Assembly: GCF_023898315.1 (NCBI RefSeq)
Contig: NC_064616.1
Location: 706,085,389 to 706,149,388 of the forward strand
Source: Schistocerca nitens
Lineage: Eukaryota; Arthropoda; Insecta; Orthoptera; Acrididae
DNA length: 64,000 nucleotides
Reading direction: 5' to 3'
In this document: piece after piece, positions 25,001-40,000 of the stretch
Layout of the letters: every line of letters starts with the position of its first letter
Position numbering within the stretch: the first letter of the stretch is position 1
The notes under the pieces: model-generated
Databases searched by the model: none
Told to the model about the DNA's origin: nothing
Seen by the model: the letters and a program-made list of their open reading frames with translations, nothing else
Made by a program: the position numbers and the translations under genes

Positions 25001-28000
25001 GTGTTCAGTGATGACTATCATCGACAAGTATGGGGGTAACCTGGGTAGAGGTCCCATTCTTTCAATGTTTTGGATAGGCACTTTGGTATTACTCCTGCTG
25101 TCATGATGTTTGGGGGCCATTGGGTATGACTTAAGATCATGGCAAGTAGTAATTGATGGAACTGTGACAGCACAATGGTATGGCATGGACGTCATGCATC
25201 CTCATGAGTTACCTTTTATATGACAGTATTGTGATACCATTTTTCAGTAGGACAACACTCATCCACACATCATGAATCTCAATGTACTGTTTGTGCATTG
25301 TTGAGGAACTCCCATGATGAACAAGATTGCCAGACCTGTCCGCCAATAGAACACATGTAGAAAGACCAGCTCAGGCATCAACTCCATCCCAGTGCCAGTA
25401 TCCAGGATATCGAGGAGCAGTTATAACAGTTGTGGGTCATCTTGCCTTTGGAAGGGATACAATGGCTCTATGTCACCCTTCCAAGCCAAATAAATGCATA
25501 CTCCAGGCCAGGAGGGAGCAACATAATACTGATAAGTGGGCTCATACAGCCAAATTCTTTGTAAATTTGACTTGATTTTGTTATCTCTGAAATAACATCA
25601 TATACCCTCTCAACCCATGAAGTTTCATTTCCTTTTCCCTTCACATTCTGGTTCTTCAGTTTTTTGTCAGGCAGTGTGTATATAGGTGGAACTGTTAAGA
25701 TTTCAAGGTCAAGTTTTTTTTCTGCAAAATTATTGTGGCTGTAATTTTACAATATGCCTTACAGCATTCTTCTGGAGCAACCAGTCTTTTTATATGAGTC
25801 TTGGCAGCACAACCCAAAAACAGTCTGCAGTGTGACAAGAATGTATATATGATATCACAGAACATCTTTAGTAATGTGTCTCCATTTACTGTCCTAGACA
25901 TCTTCCTCATTAGGAAGACATTTGAACTAATTTTTGGATATAATTATTTATGTGGTTTTCCCAGAACAAGTACTTGTCTACTATCACACTGAAGAACTAG
26001 TAATGCCTTGTCTCTTGTAGGCCTTCCTTCCCAACTTTAAGGCTGATTTTCAGTGTGCACATTTCTGCTGGCATGACTATCATTGTACGTTGTTATTTTT
26101 TTTCAGTTATGAACAGATTTTTACTGCTGAACTACTGAGTTGCACTTTCTACAACACTGTTTTTAACAAAGTACTATATAATGTCAGCTACTTTTCCTCT
26201 CATATTGTATTGAGGAAGTTTGAAGTTTCTGCAACAGTGTATCATGACATACATAATCGAAAGTTTTGGATAGATCTTGGAACAAACCACAAACTTTCTT
26301 TTGGCCATTTAATGCTGTCACTATGTGCCTCATGAAATTTGCAATTGTTGAGTTGGTTGATCTACATGTATGAAATGTTGGGCATTGCTTAGGATGTTAT
26401 TCCTTTCGATGAAGTGTATAATTTTTTTTTTTTTACCCTCTCAATTACTTTTGACAACACTGAAGTTATAGTGATGGGTCTGTGATTTGCTGGGTTATAC
26501 TAATTGCTTCCTTTTAGGTATTATGTTTCCATTCTTCGTGCTACTTCTTTTCTATCTGCATTTATGAAAGTCCACACAGCCTTTGCTATATAATGTGAAC
26601 TTTCAACTCCTTTCTTGAAGTATGGTATTAGATTTCTCTTAATAATCTGTGGTAAGCTCTCTTTCTGTTCCTGAAGACTTCATTACTAGTTGAGTTTTTA
26701 TTTTTTAAATTTGTTTTGGTACTACTCACACAAAAATTACAGTTCCTCTCTTGGTCATTTAATGTTTGATATGATCCACTTCTTACCCAGCTTTCTAATT
26801 ATATTTTTGCTGTTCTTAGAGCATGCAGTATTTATGTAATAGCATAAAGTTGAACATCTAACAGTGGATATTGCTATATAACATTACTCCATTTTTATGA
26901 TATAAGCATAACATTTAACCTTTTTAGAGTAGTCTCTTCCAACTGCCTTACTTGTGTGAATGTGACTTCATTGTGTTCTCAGTTATTCATTTTAATGGTT
27001 TGAAATTGCAGGTGATATGGCACAACAATTATTTGTACGAATTAAGATAATGATAAATGATTATTCTTTGATTTATAATTATCATACAATTATCAGAGAA
27101 GTAGTTTTTAAATATATGCTGTATTTATTAAAGTACTCATGCACTTACCTAGTACAACAAGTGTACAACTGCTGAATGATTCACCAGCATCATTGAATGC
27201 CTCACATGTGTAAGTGCCGGAATCTTCTGGGAATATTTCAGCAATATTAAGTTTGTATATATTTGCTTCATTTGTGTATTCAAAATCTTTACTTGGCTTA
27301 ATTTCTTTATTATTGTGGAGCCAAATTACATCAAACTTTTTCGCACCTGTAACAACCGAACATGAATTACCAATTTGCTACTAATGTTCTGATAAATAAC
27401 TCAGATGAAATCGGTACTGAAGTTACCATCAACTTTTCTATGTAGGGTCTCTTTCTCTATTATCTTAAGTATGAAATACAGAATGAGTGTTTAGTTACAA
27501 GGAAACAAGAGAATGCTTGCTTTGTATTGAAACATTCTTAGCACAAATAACTCTTCAATCACTGGAGTCATTCAATGAAATTGTTACCTAACAAAACATG
27601 TAGTCAGCACTTTTATTTTATAGTATATATATCTCTGTAAGGAATTAACTGAGATTGCCTGTGAAACTAAAGTGGGTTAGAGATGTATCAGAAGTACTTT
27701 CCACATAATATGTGTTTTTGAGTGCTGTCTGAGTGTGGGTAATATGTTAAACTGTATACAAATACTTACCAATAATCCTGCAGGACAATGTAACTGGCTC
27801 TCCATCTTTGACATATGCAGATTCTAAGTGACTCACAATCTTTGGAGCAGAGTCACCACCTTTGCTCTTGGCTCCAGCAGCTGACTCCATTGCTGAAATC
27901 ATAAAGCAACACCCATTAGCTTCACAATGTACATACGAAACAATGTACTGCAGATATGTTCTCCATGAAAGCTAAAATCTCACAATATGAGATTAATAAA

Positions 28001-28025
28001 TAATTATTTGCTACACACAAATATA

Positions 28026-28098
<73 letters not shown>

Positions 28099-31000
28099 GT
28101 AGAAAAAGAAATAAATTTGTAGGAGATCATGAAATTAATCGGGTTCCTCTTTGTTCAATGACAGCTAAACTCTTTACTTGAAACTATCTCTACTACACTT
28201 GTGTCCACACAAATTACTTCAATTGTTTATAGGACATTGTGCCAACAAATTTTGATTGTTGGGGGTCGGCATGTGAAAGTTTTCAGTGCACATGGAAACC
28301 CAGCATAAAGTATGAGTAAGAAAAATTCATAATGAATTATCATCCAAAGAAAATGTACTGGCAAACATAACTAATGGCAATAAGTGATTAAAATGTGCTA
28401 TTACTATAATTACATCTTTCTAAACAGTACATTTACTTTCTTATGACGTTTGTTGTGAATGATGAGAGACAATCTAAAATAATAGTAGCATTCATAAACA
28501 TAGTGCTTGGGGCAAAAATAACCTCCACTATCCACAAATTAACCTTCTTCTTACACACGAAGTAGCAAAGTAGACAGCACAAAAATATTTGACCACCTTC
28601 ATTGTAAATAAAATGTAATGGCAGATACTGCAAGTTTTAAAACAAACTGAAATCATTTCTGCTTCATAACTTCTTCCACTCCATAGATGATCTTCTAAAT
28701 ACATAGTATCTGTATGTGTGTGGGTTACATGTATCAGATTTGGTATATTAAGATAGAAAATACAGTTGTGTAGATGGTCAGCATTAAGTTATGTTTCCAC
28801 AAATAAAATGTATTTTTATTTGTACACCTCCTGACACATTCCACTTTATAGTGAATTGACACTAATATGATCCATGGATCATGCAAAAAAGTAAACAACT
28901 CTGTTATTTTTGAAACCTTTTCAAATCACAACATACATATATTATATTACAGAAGTAAGCTGGAGTGTCATTTAATGTCTTACAGAGGCATTAGCTGACA
29001 AACTGTTACCTCTTAAGCCTCACATTAATCAGTACTAATTTCTGAAGTTGACTGATAACTGAGCTACCATGTGACTTCATTTCTGTAACATGAGACAAAG
29101 CGCTAAAAAGCTGTGGAAGAAATGTAGTATTCTATGCTATGAAGGCTCATACATTACAAGCAAGAAGTTATGGGAAGATATGATTTTTGAATGAGGGCCC
29201 AGTGTCATAACATTGCTCTCTATAACATTGTCAGATGAGAAAGTGCAGCAATTACTTTGAGTTTCTTTCCATTAATTTGAACAAGTGTGTTACTGAAACA
29301 CTGGAATTGTTCAAAATCAACTATCTTCAACTATTTTTCTGGTAGAATACCTTATTGAAGATCCTCAAGATATCATGAGTAAGAATATGAAACAACAGCT
29401 CATTGACTCAATGCATATTTAATACACTCAAAAAAGAGTATACTACACACTGTGAGTGTGGTTATTTTGGAAAGATACCTTTTAATTGATGAAGATTCAT
29501 TTAGAGAGTTCTAGATTATACACTGAACCACCGAAGAAACTGGTACATACATGCGTATTCAAATAGAGAGATGTAAACAGGCAGAATATGGTGCTGCAGT
29601 CGGCAATGCCTATGTAAGACAAGTGTCTGGCGCAGTTGCTGCTACAAAGGCAAATTATCAAGATTTAAGCAAGTTTGAATGTGGTGCTATAGTCGGTGCA
29701 TGAATGATGGGACACAACATATCTGAGGTAGCAATGAAGTGGGGATTTTCCCGTATGACAATTTCATGAGCATACCATGAATATCAGGAATCTGGTATAA
29801 CATCAAATCTCCGACATCACTGTGGCCAGAAAAAGATCTTGCAGGAAAGAGACCAATGATGAGTGAAGACGATTTTTCAACATGACAGAAGTGCAACCCT
29901 TCTGCAAATTGTTGCAGATTTCAATTCTGGGCCATCAACAAGTGTCAGTGTGCAAACCATTCAATGAAACATCATCGATATGGGCTTTCGGAGTTGAAGG
30001 CCCAATCATGTACCCTTGATGACTACATGACACAAAGCTTTATGCCTTGCCTGGGCCAGTCAATGCTCACATTGGACTGTTGATGACTGGAAAGATGTTG
30101 CCTGGTCAGATGAGTCTCATTTCAAATTGGATTGAGTGGATGGACATGTACAGGTATGGAGACAACCTTATGAATCCATGGACTGTGCATGTCAGCAGGG
30201 GACTGTTCAAGCTGGTGGAGGCTCTGTAATGGTGTGGCGAATGTGCAGTTGGAGTGATATGTGACCCCTGATATGTCTAGATATGACCCTGACGGGTGAC
30301 ATGTATGTAGGCATCCTGTCTGATCACCTGCATCCATTCATGCCTATTTTGCATTCTGACAGACTTTGGAAATTCCATCAGGACAATGTGACACCCCACA
30401 CATCCAGAAATGCTACCGAGTGGCTCCAGGAACACTCTTCTGAGTTTAAACACTTCTGCTGGCTACCAGACTCTCCAGACATAAACATTACTGAGCATAT
30501 CTGGGATGCCTTGCAACATGCTGTGCAGAAGAGATCTCCACCCCCTTATACTCTTATGGATTTATAGACAGCCTTGCAGAATTCATGGTGTCAATTCCCT
30601 CCAGCACTACTTCAGACATAGTTGAGTCCATGACACATCATGTTGGAGCACTCCTGTGTGCTCGTGGGGGCCCCAGATGGTATCTTTGGCTCTTCATTGT
30701 GTATAGGGATATGTGTTTCAACAAAGTTGAATAAATTATTTATGAAAATTTCATTCTTCCAGTCATTCTTCCAGATTTAATTAAAGTTTATGAAATTGGG
30801 TATGAGTCCATAAGTTATACATCAACTACATTATCACACTCAAAATCTGTGCAAGTGGATTGAGAAAACAATGTAGAGAACTGTAAAAGATCCAGCATAT
30901 GAACCAGAAACTATAAAGCAGAAGTTGTGATCAGCAGTAACATTTGATGTGAAAAGAAATGCAGTTGCACTGGCGAAATTATATCCCATAACAAGTTTTG

Positions 31001-34000
31001 GATTTTGAGGACATTACAAAGCAAAGAAAAAAATTCTTGTTGACAAGGTGGGAGGCAAATGTGGAAAAGATAAAAGGTAGGGACTAGGCTACTTGAGTTT
31101 GGATAGGTGCGTGTACAAAAGAATTTGCCAAATCAAGAGATTGTATTGAGCATGCTGGAACATCATCTTTCAGCAGTAGGTGATTGTGGCATGTATGTGC
31201 TTTACATCATTCAACCAAAAGTATCCTGACATCTATATGTAATATGAAATCAATCACTAGATGTCACAAGAGGTGGACCCAATAGTATAAATGAAGGCTG
31301 GGAATATGCTGTCAGTAGAGAAGCAGTAATAGTAGAATAAGTCAGTCAGGGCAGCTCAGTTACTTCAAATGTGGACTTGGCCACTGAATGTCACATGAAT
31401 AACAAATCCATCAGGGACATGTCAATCCTTCAAAACCAGTCCAAGTTGATTGGTGGTGATGTGACTGTGAAGTGGAAATGCAAAGGGACAATGACAGCTA
31501 AGCTGAGACCAGACAGAGCTCGCATGCTAACGGACAGCACATCAAGCATTGCACAGGAAGGTTGTAAAAATTGCATGAAATCAGTGGAAGGATGAGTTCA
31601 AAATTGCTACTATCAGTTCAAGTAACACAAAGATCATACATAGGAAGTTACAAAGAAGGGGTACAATAGTTGAGCAGCGCCTCATTAGGCACATATTTCT
31701 ATAATTAATGCTAAGCAGCATTTGAGGCTCTGTACAGAGCAATGCCACTGGACAGTGGATGACGGGAAATGAGTAATTTGGAGAGATGAATCAATGCTGT
31801 CCCTGTGGCAATCTGATCTGTGTTTGGTCAATGCCTGAAGAACATTACCTGCAAACAGGGAAGTACACAGAAGATGCTGTTAACAATATGAGAGGGTTTT
31901 TCGTGGTCAGAGTGTCATCCCCATAATTGAGCTTAAGAAATGTGGAAGGATATGAACATATTTTACAGCATTGTGTTCCGCAAATAGGAGAGGAATATTC
32001 CAGAGATGATAATTGTTTGTATCATCATAACAATGCACCTGTTATAAAGCAGCATCTGCAAAACAATGGTTTTTGGGCAACTTTCCTGAAATGGACTGAC
32101 CTGTTCAGATGCCCAACCTGACATTTATTTACTGCATTTGGTGAGCAAAACCTTGTGTTTCTTCTAACTTTGTATAAAATTTTACTCAAACATCTAAGAG
32201 ATACATTATGCATTAATACAATCAGGTTAATGTTATAGAATAATATTATTTGTCTTTACTGCAAATACAAAAAATTGTGTTTATATGACAAAAATGAAAT
32301 ACATATTAATTAGTGATTAAATAAAATGAGATTTTTTTGTTACATACACAGTCTCTTCCACATGAAATGAATAAAAGTATCTATAATGTTGAAATGCTAT
32401 TTATTTTTTCAGAAAATCTGAATTCAGAAATCTGAAACATGACACCTTCTCCCAGTGGCCTGGTTTGCTACCTGGTTACAGTCACTAGGTCTTCAGCAAC
32501 ACAGCTTCTGCATAAGTTTTTCAAAAAGCCATGGAGTCAGAAATAAGTGACACTAGGATTTGACATACCACTGATGATGTGTCTTTGGAGAGGGAACACA
32601 ATCTATGTTTGGATAACGCTAGTGAAGGAAATGGGCTATGCCTTTTGCAAAAGTACCTCCCTGGAACTGACCTTGTGTAATTTTAAAATCTAGGTTTGGT
32701 TGAATGGAACGGAACCTGGTTTCTACTGAATGCAATCAAGGTGCCTTAACCATTACACCATCTCACACAGTAACTGTTGAAAGTTGAACTAAAAACCAAT
32801 ACAATGGTCACATTCTTTTTAGTGATGACCATCTATGTGAAATTTCATCCAGGTCCGTCACTCACAATTCCATGGTAACTGAGGCCCACTGCATTATCAT
32901 ATGTGTCATTTGCCCAGTATTATCCTCCAAAATATATTTAGGAACACAACGGTTATCGAATGCACACATAACACTTTCGAAACTAGGACAAGAGAGAACA
33001 ATGTTACCTGTTGCCACCTCATAAACCAACAGCTGTGTCCATATACTCAAGCTAATAGTTTTAAGTAACTTGCAACTGACCTAATGTTGATAACAACAAT
33101 GTTTGTAACATTTGTAATTACCAAATGTAAAATCTTTAGTTTATAACTTATAAACTGATGTATTTAGAAGAAGAATATTATACTGTCCTGAAACTGTATT
33201 ATTTCTAAGGATTATATTTGATTATTTGATGTTGAATAAATATTATTATTGTTACAATTATTATTATTCATGTCCCAGCTCAAACTTTGGAGCATTATAC
33301 AGTCTGAACATTGGGCATAATTTTGCATGATGCCAATGCCTTGTAATATCTTGAGTGCTATAATACAAGCAGCAATGCTGCAACAGTTGCTGTAAGGGTC
33401 AAAGTCATACTTTTCCCTTACTACATTTCTCAAACTACCTTATACGACAATGTCCACCCATATGGCGTTTAGAACACCCAATCACAGAAAAAATTCATCT
33501 TTTGTAAACCTGTTTGTTATGTATTTCACTGTGTGGACATGCATGTTTTGCGATTACTTGGCAACTGTCCCAATAACGTACTCAGATAGACAGTACCAAC
33601 AAACTATGGACTCAGATAAAGGAAACATGACAGGTAACATTCTGGTCACAGCATGTGGCTCCTTAAGGTGTGAATATAAACTCTTATTACATCTGATCTT
33701 ATACTAGGAAATTGTGGCTTTTAACAGTGATTTATCATACTTGCTGAAATAATTTAATTAATTCAGTAACATTCATAGGGCCTCTGTTGCACAGTCTGTA
33801 AATGATCCTTTTTATGATGTTGAAAATTTTGTCTGTTTGCAATAACTGAATTACATAGATCTTTGCTGAATTTACAGTTGACTAACACCAAATGTGCAGC
33901 ACTTGCAGATTTACAGGCAGAAAGCAGAGTACGTCACTTCACTACCCAGTTTCCTGATATATTGTCAGTTCAGTATGAATTAACTCTCAGCATTCTTCTG

Positions 34001-37000
34001 TGCATAATATCCTATCCTAAACTATTAAATTTGAGATCTGCTACTCACAGTAATTTACACATTATGACCACCTGCTTAATAGTGTGTTCGTTCACTTTTG
34101 GAACACAGAAGGGCAGTGATTCTGTGTGGTATTCATTCGACAAGTCTTTGGTTAGTTTCAGGAGGTACATGTTACCAGATGTCTATGCACAGGTCACACA
34201 AATTATGGGCTGGTCATTTCTGAGCACAGAACTGACACCTGATAGTATCCTAGTTCCATCAGGTCCAAAACAGGCAAATTTGCTGGACACAACATCAGTT
34301 TCAGCGTCATGCTCCTCAAAACATTACAGCGTGATTCTAACTTTATAACATGGACAGTTATATTGCTGCAAGATGCCATCACTGTTGTGTACCACATTGT
34401 GCAGATGGAGGAGGTCCAAAATAAAGTTCATGTAGATCGCTGCTGCAATGGTGCCCTCAGTTACTACCCATATTCAATAACAGCCCAGGTGAATGACTCC
34501 CTTCAAAGCATAACACAGCCCCCACTGGCCTGTGTCCATAGCAAAATGCCTATTTTGAGCACCCATTCACCTGGATGCTGGAATATATAGACACGACCCT
34601 TGGCCTGGTGTCACAAGAAACATATTCACTTTATAAGGTGACACATTTTCATTGATCCATAGTCCAATTTTGACGATCCTGTCCCACTGAAATCATATAT
34701 GATGTCCTCACTGAGTCAATGTGGGAAATACTAGAGGTTTTCTGTTGCAGATGTCCACGTTCGACAATGAGCACTGAACAGTGTGCTCCGAAACATACGT
34801 CCACCAGCACTGTACTCTGTCACCCGACCTGCCACAGTACAATGATTACCCTACTTTACAGAGAAGGCAAGTCTCTGACCTCCACATTCTGTGACAAAGC
34901 ATGGGTGCTGAACGCCTTGTCATCTATTCACAGTTTCCACACCCTTCAACTGCTTTCCATAGATACTCATGACAGTAGCATGTGAATAACTGACCAGCTT
35001 TGCAATTTCTGAGATGGTCATTTCCAGTTGCCAGGCCATAACAATCTGTCCTGTGTCAGTGGGTTTCCCACATTTGTGGTTCTTATAGTTGCTGGAATGA
35101 TTTTTCATGCTTTTCTGCTCCACTTAAATACTTTTCGTACTGTGCCATGTGATCACAATGACACAAAGCAGCATTCAATCTCATGATGGGCAACACTCAT
35201 AATGTTTTGGCTCACATAGGTTCATTAATGACACTTTCTTTGTTATTCCTCTTTCTTGGCTCTTCTTGGGAAACTGTTAACACTTATAGGATGATCATAT
35301 AAACTGAAATCGATCTGATTTGTGATGTTGTTAATACTTGTGAAAGATCCCCACTGCTTCCTCTTCACAGCCACTCATCCACTCGCTCACTCACTATTCA
35401 TTCAGGAGTAGAGAGGAACTGCATTTCACAGGCATCTGACACTTCTGTTCATGTTACTTACGTTTAACTTTGAGTTTACACTTTGTCTTTGCAGTCCCTA
35501 TGGAATTTGTAGCCTCACAGCAGTATTCTCCTTCATCTTCTGGGAAAACTTCATTTATTGTGAGGCTAGCAATGCCTCCTTTGTACTTCAAGTCAATAAT
35601 GTCAGAAGAAGTCAAAGTCTGCAAATAAAAAGTAAAGAAATGGTTAATGTTGTCATTTACATAGTATCTGTATCTTATAATATCGATGTTCAATTGATTT
35701 TCACAACTATATCAAACATACACTAATAATTTATAATGAAATGTTTGATTGCAAGATGTTAAAATTTGTTAGAAATATTTTCTATGCTATAAGTGACCTT
35801 TTATTTCAATGGAAAAAAAATAAAATAAATAAATAAATGAAATGAAGAAGGAAAAGTGTGTTTCTGAATGTCATATAACTTTACAATAACCACAAGTGAA
35901 AGTGGACATTATCTTAGTAATGTCTCGATAGGACACTAGATGTAAATACCTGTTTCCTGTATTGAATAACTAGAACCAGGCCAGGCTTAGTTTTATCTAT
36001 AACTCCACAGTACAGTATTCACAAACTTTATGAGTAGTATATGCTCATCAGAATAATAATTACTGACCATGATACAACAAGAAACTTATTTTCCATGCAT
36101 GCAACATGGGCTCAAAATGGTTCAAATGGCTCTGAGCACTATGTGCAACATGGGGTTAACAGCCAAGTACTACATCGCAAGTGAAGCTTTTGTATTTTCT
36201 CACTCATGCTACAAACTTCAATAGGCTAGCTGGTACATTTTATGAAACATAAGCCAATGAATAACCAGCTGGCTGCAAACATCTGCACTACCTCTGTGCT
36301 CAAATGTTCTTTACTTTCTTTGAGAGGAAAATGTGTAGTCATATCTACATTACAACTTGCCAGTACAGTAAATTAACTCATGTAACAGGGGCATAAGTAT
36401 GTAATAATAGTTCATTCACTTGACTGGGATTCAGTATCTGTCAGCTGACACTTTATATCACCAGATAAATTGTAATGTATACTTCACTTTGATGAACAGA
36501 AGCAGTAAATTGAACTGTGAATTTCTTTTGGTATTAAAGATGAGAAGCAATATGAATGTTCTGTGCAATTACAGAATAGAATTCATAGTTCCACAGTGAT
36601 GCAGATAATACAAGAAGTCTGAACCCACACTGCATACAATCACTTGACAAAATGTTACAAACAACTGTTATTCCCTTGATTTGTCCACACTTTGTCCAAC
36701 TCACTAACCAAAGATTTCACCTCACAGTATGTCTGCCTTATGCAACAGAATTTCATATCTCTTCTGTATTTGCACTGAAATTTATTAGTATGTCACAGTA
36801 CAAGATCCATCCTAATTTAGATATGTTATGATGCAGAAACTCAAGTTTATGGTTATATTTTGATATCAGAGAAATATTAGATGCTATAAGTGACCACTTT
36901 TGTAGTTTTATAGTCTGCATAATGGTCATACATCTTACCTCTCCATTCTTACTCCAGGTGATCTGGGGGTCTGGATCTCCTGTGACAGTGCAGCTCAACT

Positions 37001-40000
37001 GCAAATGATCACCATCATTTATGGTGAGATCTTCCAATTTCTTAGTAAATGCAGGAGCACACATTAAGGAATCATCAGGTGGCACTGAAATAAAAATGAG
37101 TAGAGATGCTTTATGAAATCAGAACAATGGAAATGAATAAAATAAGATACATGAAAGGAAAACCAAACACATAAATGTGCCCCAAATTTCAACATTATGA
37201 CAATATCAACACAGTATATCAATAAATGTGCCATTTGTTCTTTGTTTTGTAGAGCTCAGTGTTGTTAAAGTATAGTAGGAAAGATAAATCTAAGATTTTT
37301 TGTGAACTGTATGTGTTTGTCATTGAAAAGTGACCCACCAAGTGAAAATGTTACTTTAATTATCTATGAGATGACATACATATGAGGAAAGCAAAATTCT
37401 TTCCTCTAGTGGATTCCAGACTAATATCTGCCATTGCACCACTGAGCTCCTTAGAAATATGATAATATATTTAATGAGAGTTGATTTGATTTGTTGAATA
37501 CAAATTTTGCTATGTATTTTTGAACATGATATCGTTAAATAATCTTTGATAAGGGAAAACAAACATTGTAATGAATTACTCTGTTCCAAGTTGAACATAA
37601 TTTTGAGAACTAGTTATAAATTTAGTGTATTCCCTGACCTGTTTAATGTATAATAGTCATGAATACGTGAATCATAGTTTCAAGAATTGACATTCTACAA
37701 ATGTGTTTGATGCTTACATGTGTCTCAAAGACTAACATGGCACATAAAAGGCAGTTATGTTAGGAAAGGAACACTTTATTTTCGTGAGAAACATTAAAAA
37801 TCATACAAGCTGGGATAAGCATAAGTAAATCATTATCTTGACAACATCATGACTTATAGAGTGTTTTTTTGTTGTTATTATTATTTTATGAGGCAAGCAC
37901 AAACAGATTCTGAACTGGATCTAATGAAAATCTATAACAATTTCTGCCCAGTGATAAACATCTTACACATCTACTTTCAGTGACCTACACATCAACACTT
38001 CCTGCATTCTTTCAATGAAATATGTCACGTAAAATTTTTGAACTCCGCTATTACTTCTATAAATTGCAGATTTTCTACCAAAAATTGTGTTATAAAGAGT
38101 TAAATATCAAATGAAACTGTATGGTTTCAGAGAACTTTTCAAGTCTCAGCATCTATGATCCATATATGCAGATAGAAGCAATGAACGAAAATTTGTACCA
38201 AGGCTGGGATTCAAACATGGAATCCTCTGCAATCCTGTTTGAGTTTAGGGGGAATATCAAATGAGCTGAGGTATGAATGGGAATTTGGATTGTGGTGGGA
38301 GGTGTGCTAGAGTACACAGTGCAGTTGTGCAAAGCCACTGTCCCAGGGTTGCACAGTGGTTAGCACACCTGCCTACTGAGCAGGAGGCCCAGGTTCAAAT
38401 CCTGACCTTGACATAAATTTTCATTAATCACTTCAGTATGCATATATGTTGTTGTTGTTGTGGTCTTCAGTCCAAAGACTGGTTTGATGCAGCTCTTCAT
38501 GCTACTCTATCTATCCTGTGCTAGCCTCTTCTCCAAGTAACTGCTGCAACCTAATAAATCCCTCTGAATCTGCTTACTGTATTCATCTCTTGGACTCCTC
38601 TATGAATTTTAACCCCCACCTGTCCAGTATTAAAATGATGATGCCTTGGTGCCTCAGAATGTGTCTTTCCAACTGGTCCCTTCTTTTAGTCAGGTTGTAC
38701 CACAAATTTCTCCCCCCCCCCCCCCCCCCCTTCTATTCATTAGTTATGTGAACTACCCATTTAATCTTCAGCATTCTTCTGTAGAGCCACATTTCAAAAG
38801 TTTTTATTCTCTTCTTGTCTAAACTGTTTATCGTCCATGTTTCACTTCCATAAATGGCTACACACCATAAAAATACTTTCAGACAGGACTTCCTGACCCT
38901 TAAATCTATACTCGATGTTAACAAATTTCTCTTTTTCAGAAACACTTTTCTTGCCATTGTCAGTCTACATTTGTGCACCCCCCCCCCCCCCCCCCCTACT
39001 TTGATCATCAACAGTTATCTTGCTTCGCAAACAGCAAAACTTATTTACATTCCCTCAGCATCACCTGATTTCATTCGACTACATTCCATTATCCCTGGTT
39101 TTCTTTTGTTGGTGGTCATCTTATATCCTCCTTTAAAGATACTGTCTATTCCATTCTACTGCTCTTCTAAGTCCTTTGCTGTCTCTGACAAAATTACAAT
39201 GTCATTGGGAAACCTCAAAGTTTTTATTTCTTCTCCCTGCACCTTAATTCCTACTCCAAGTTTTTCTTTTGTTTCCTTTACTGATTGGTAAATATACAGA
39301 CTGAATAAAACTGGGGACAGGCTACAACCATGTCTCACTCACCTCTCAACCACTGCTTCTCTTTTGCGCCCCTCGACTCTTATAACTGCCATCTGGTTTC
39401 AGTACAAATCATAAATAGCATTTTGCTCCCTGTATTTGAACCCTGCCACCTTAAGAATTTGAAAGAGAGTGTTCCAGTCAACATTGTCAAAAGCTTTCTC
39501 AAAGTATACAAATGCTATCTTTTATGAGAAGTCTTACAGTCAGTATTACCTCACATGTTCCTACACTTCTCCGGAATCCAAACTGATCTTCCGCGAGGTA
39601 GGCTTCTACCAGTTTTTCCATTTTTCTGTAAAGGATTTGTGTTAGTATTTTGCAGCCATGACTTATTAAACTGATAGTTCGGTAATTTTCACACCTGTCA
39701 GCACCTGCTTTCTTTGGAATTGGGATTATTATATTCTTCTTGAAGTCTGAGGGTATTTCACCTGTCTCATACACCTTGCTCACCATATGGAAGAGTTCTG
39801 TCAGGACTGGCTCTCCCAAGGCTATCAGTAGCTCTAACAAAATTTTGTCTATTCCCGGGGCCTTGTTTTGACTTATGTCTTTCAGTGCTTTGTAAAATTG
39901 TTCACGCAGTACCATATCTCCTTCCTAATCTTCCTCTATGTCCTCTTCCATTTCCATAATATTGACCTCAAGTTCACTATCCTTCTACAGACCCTCTATA

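Noticed and set aside
24723-25195. Minus-strand frames of 88 and 90 codons
   Set aside because: They are antisense shadows of the plus-strand Tc1 transposase relic.
27987-28181. Cys-Val repeat frame
   Set aside because: Pure translation of the GT microsatellite. The same applies to the frame over the CA tract at 55846-56085.
33450-33707. 85-codon plus-strand frame with a hydrophobic stretch
   Set aside because: No homology or context; a chance frame.
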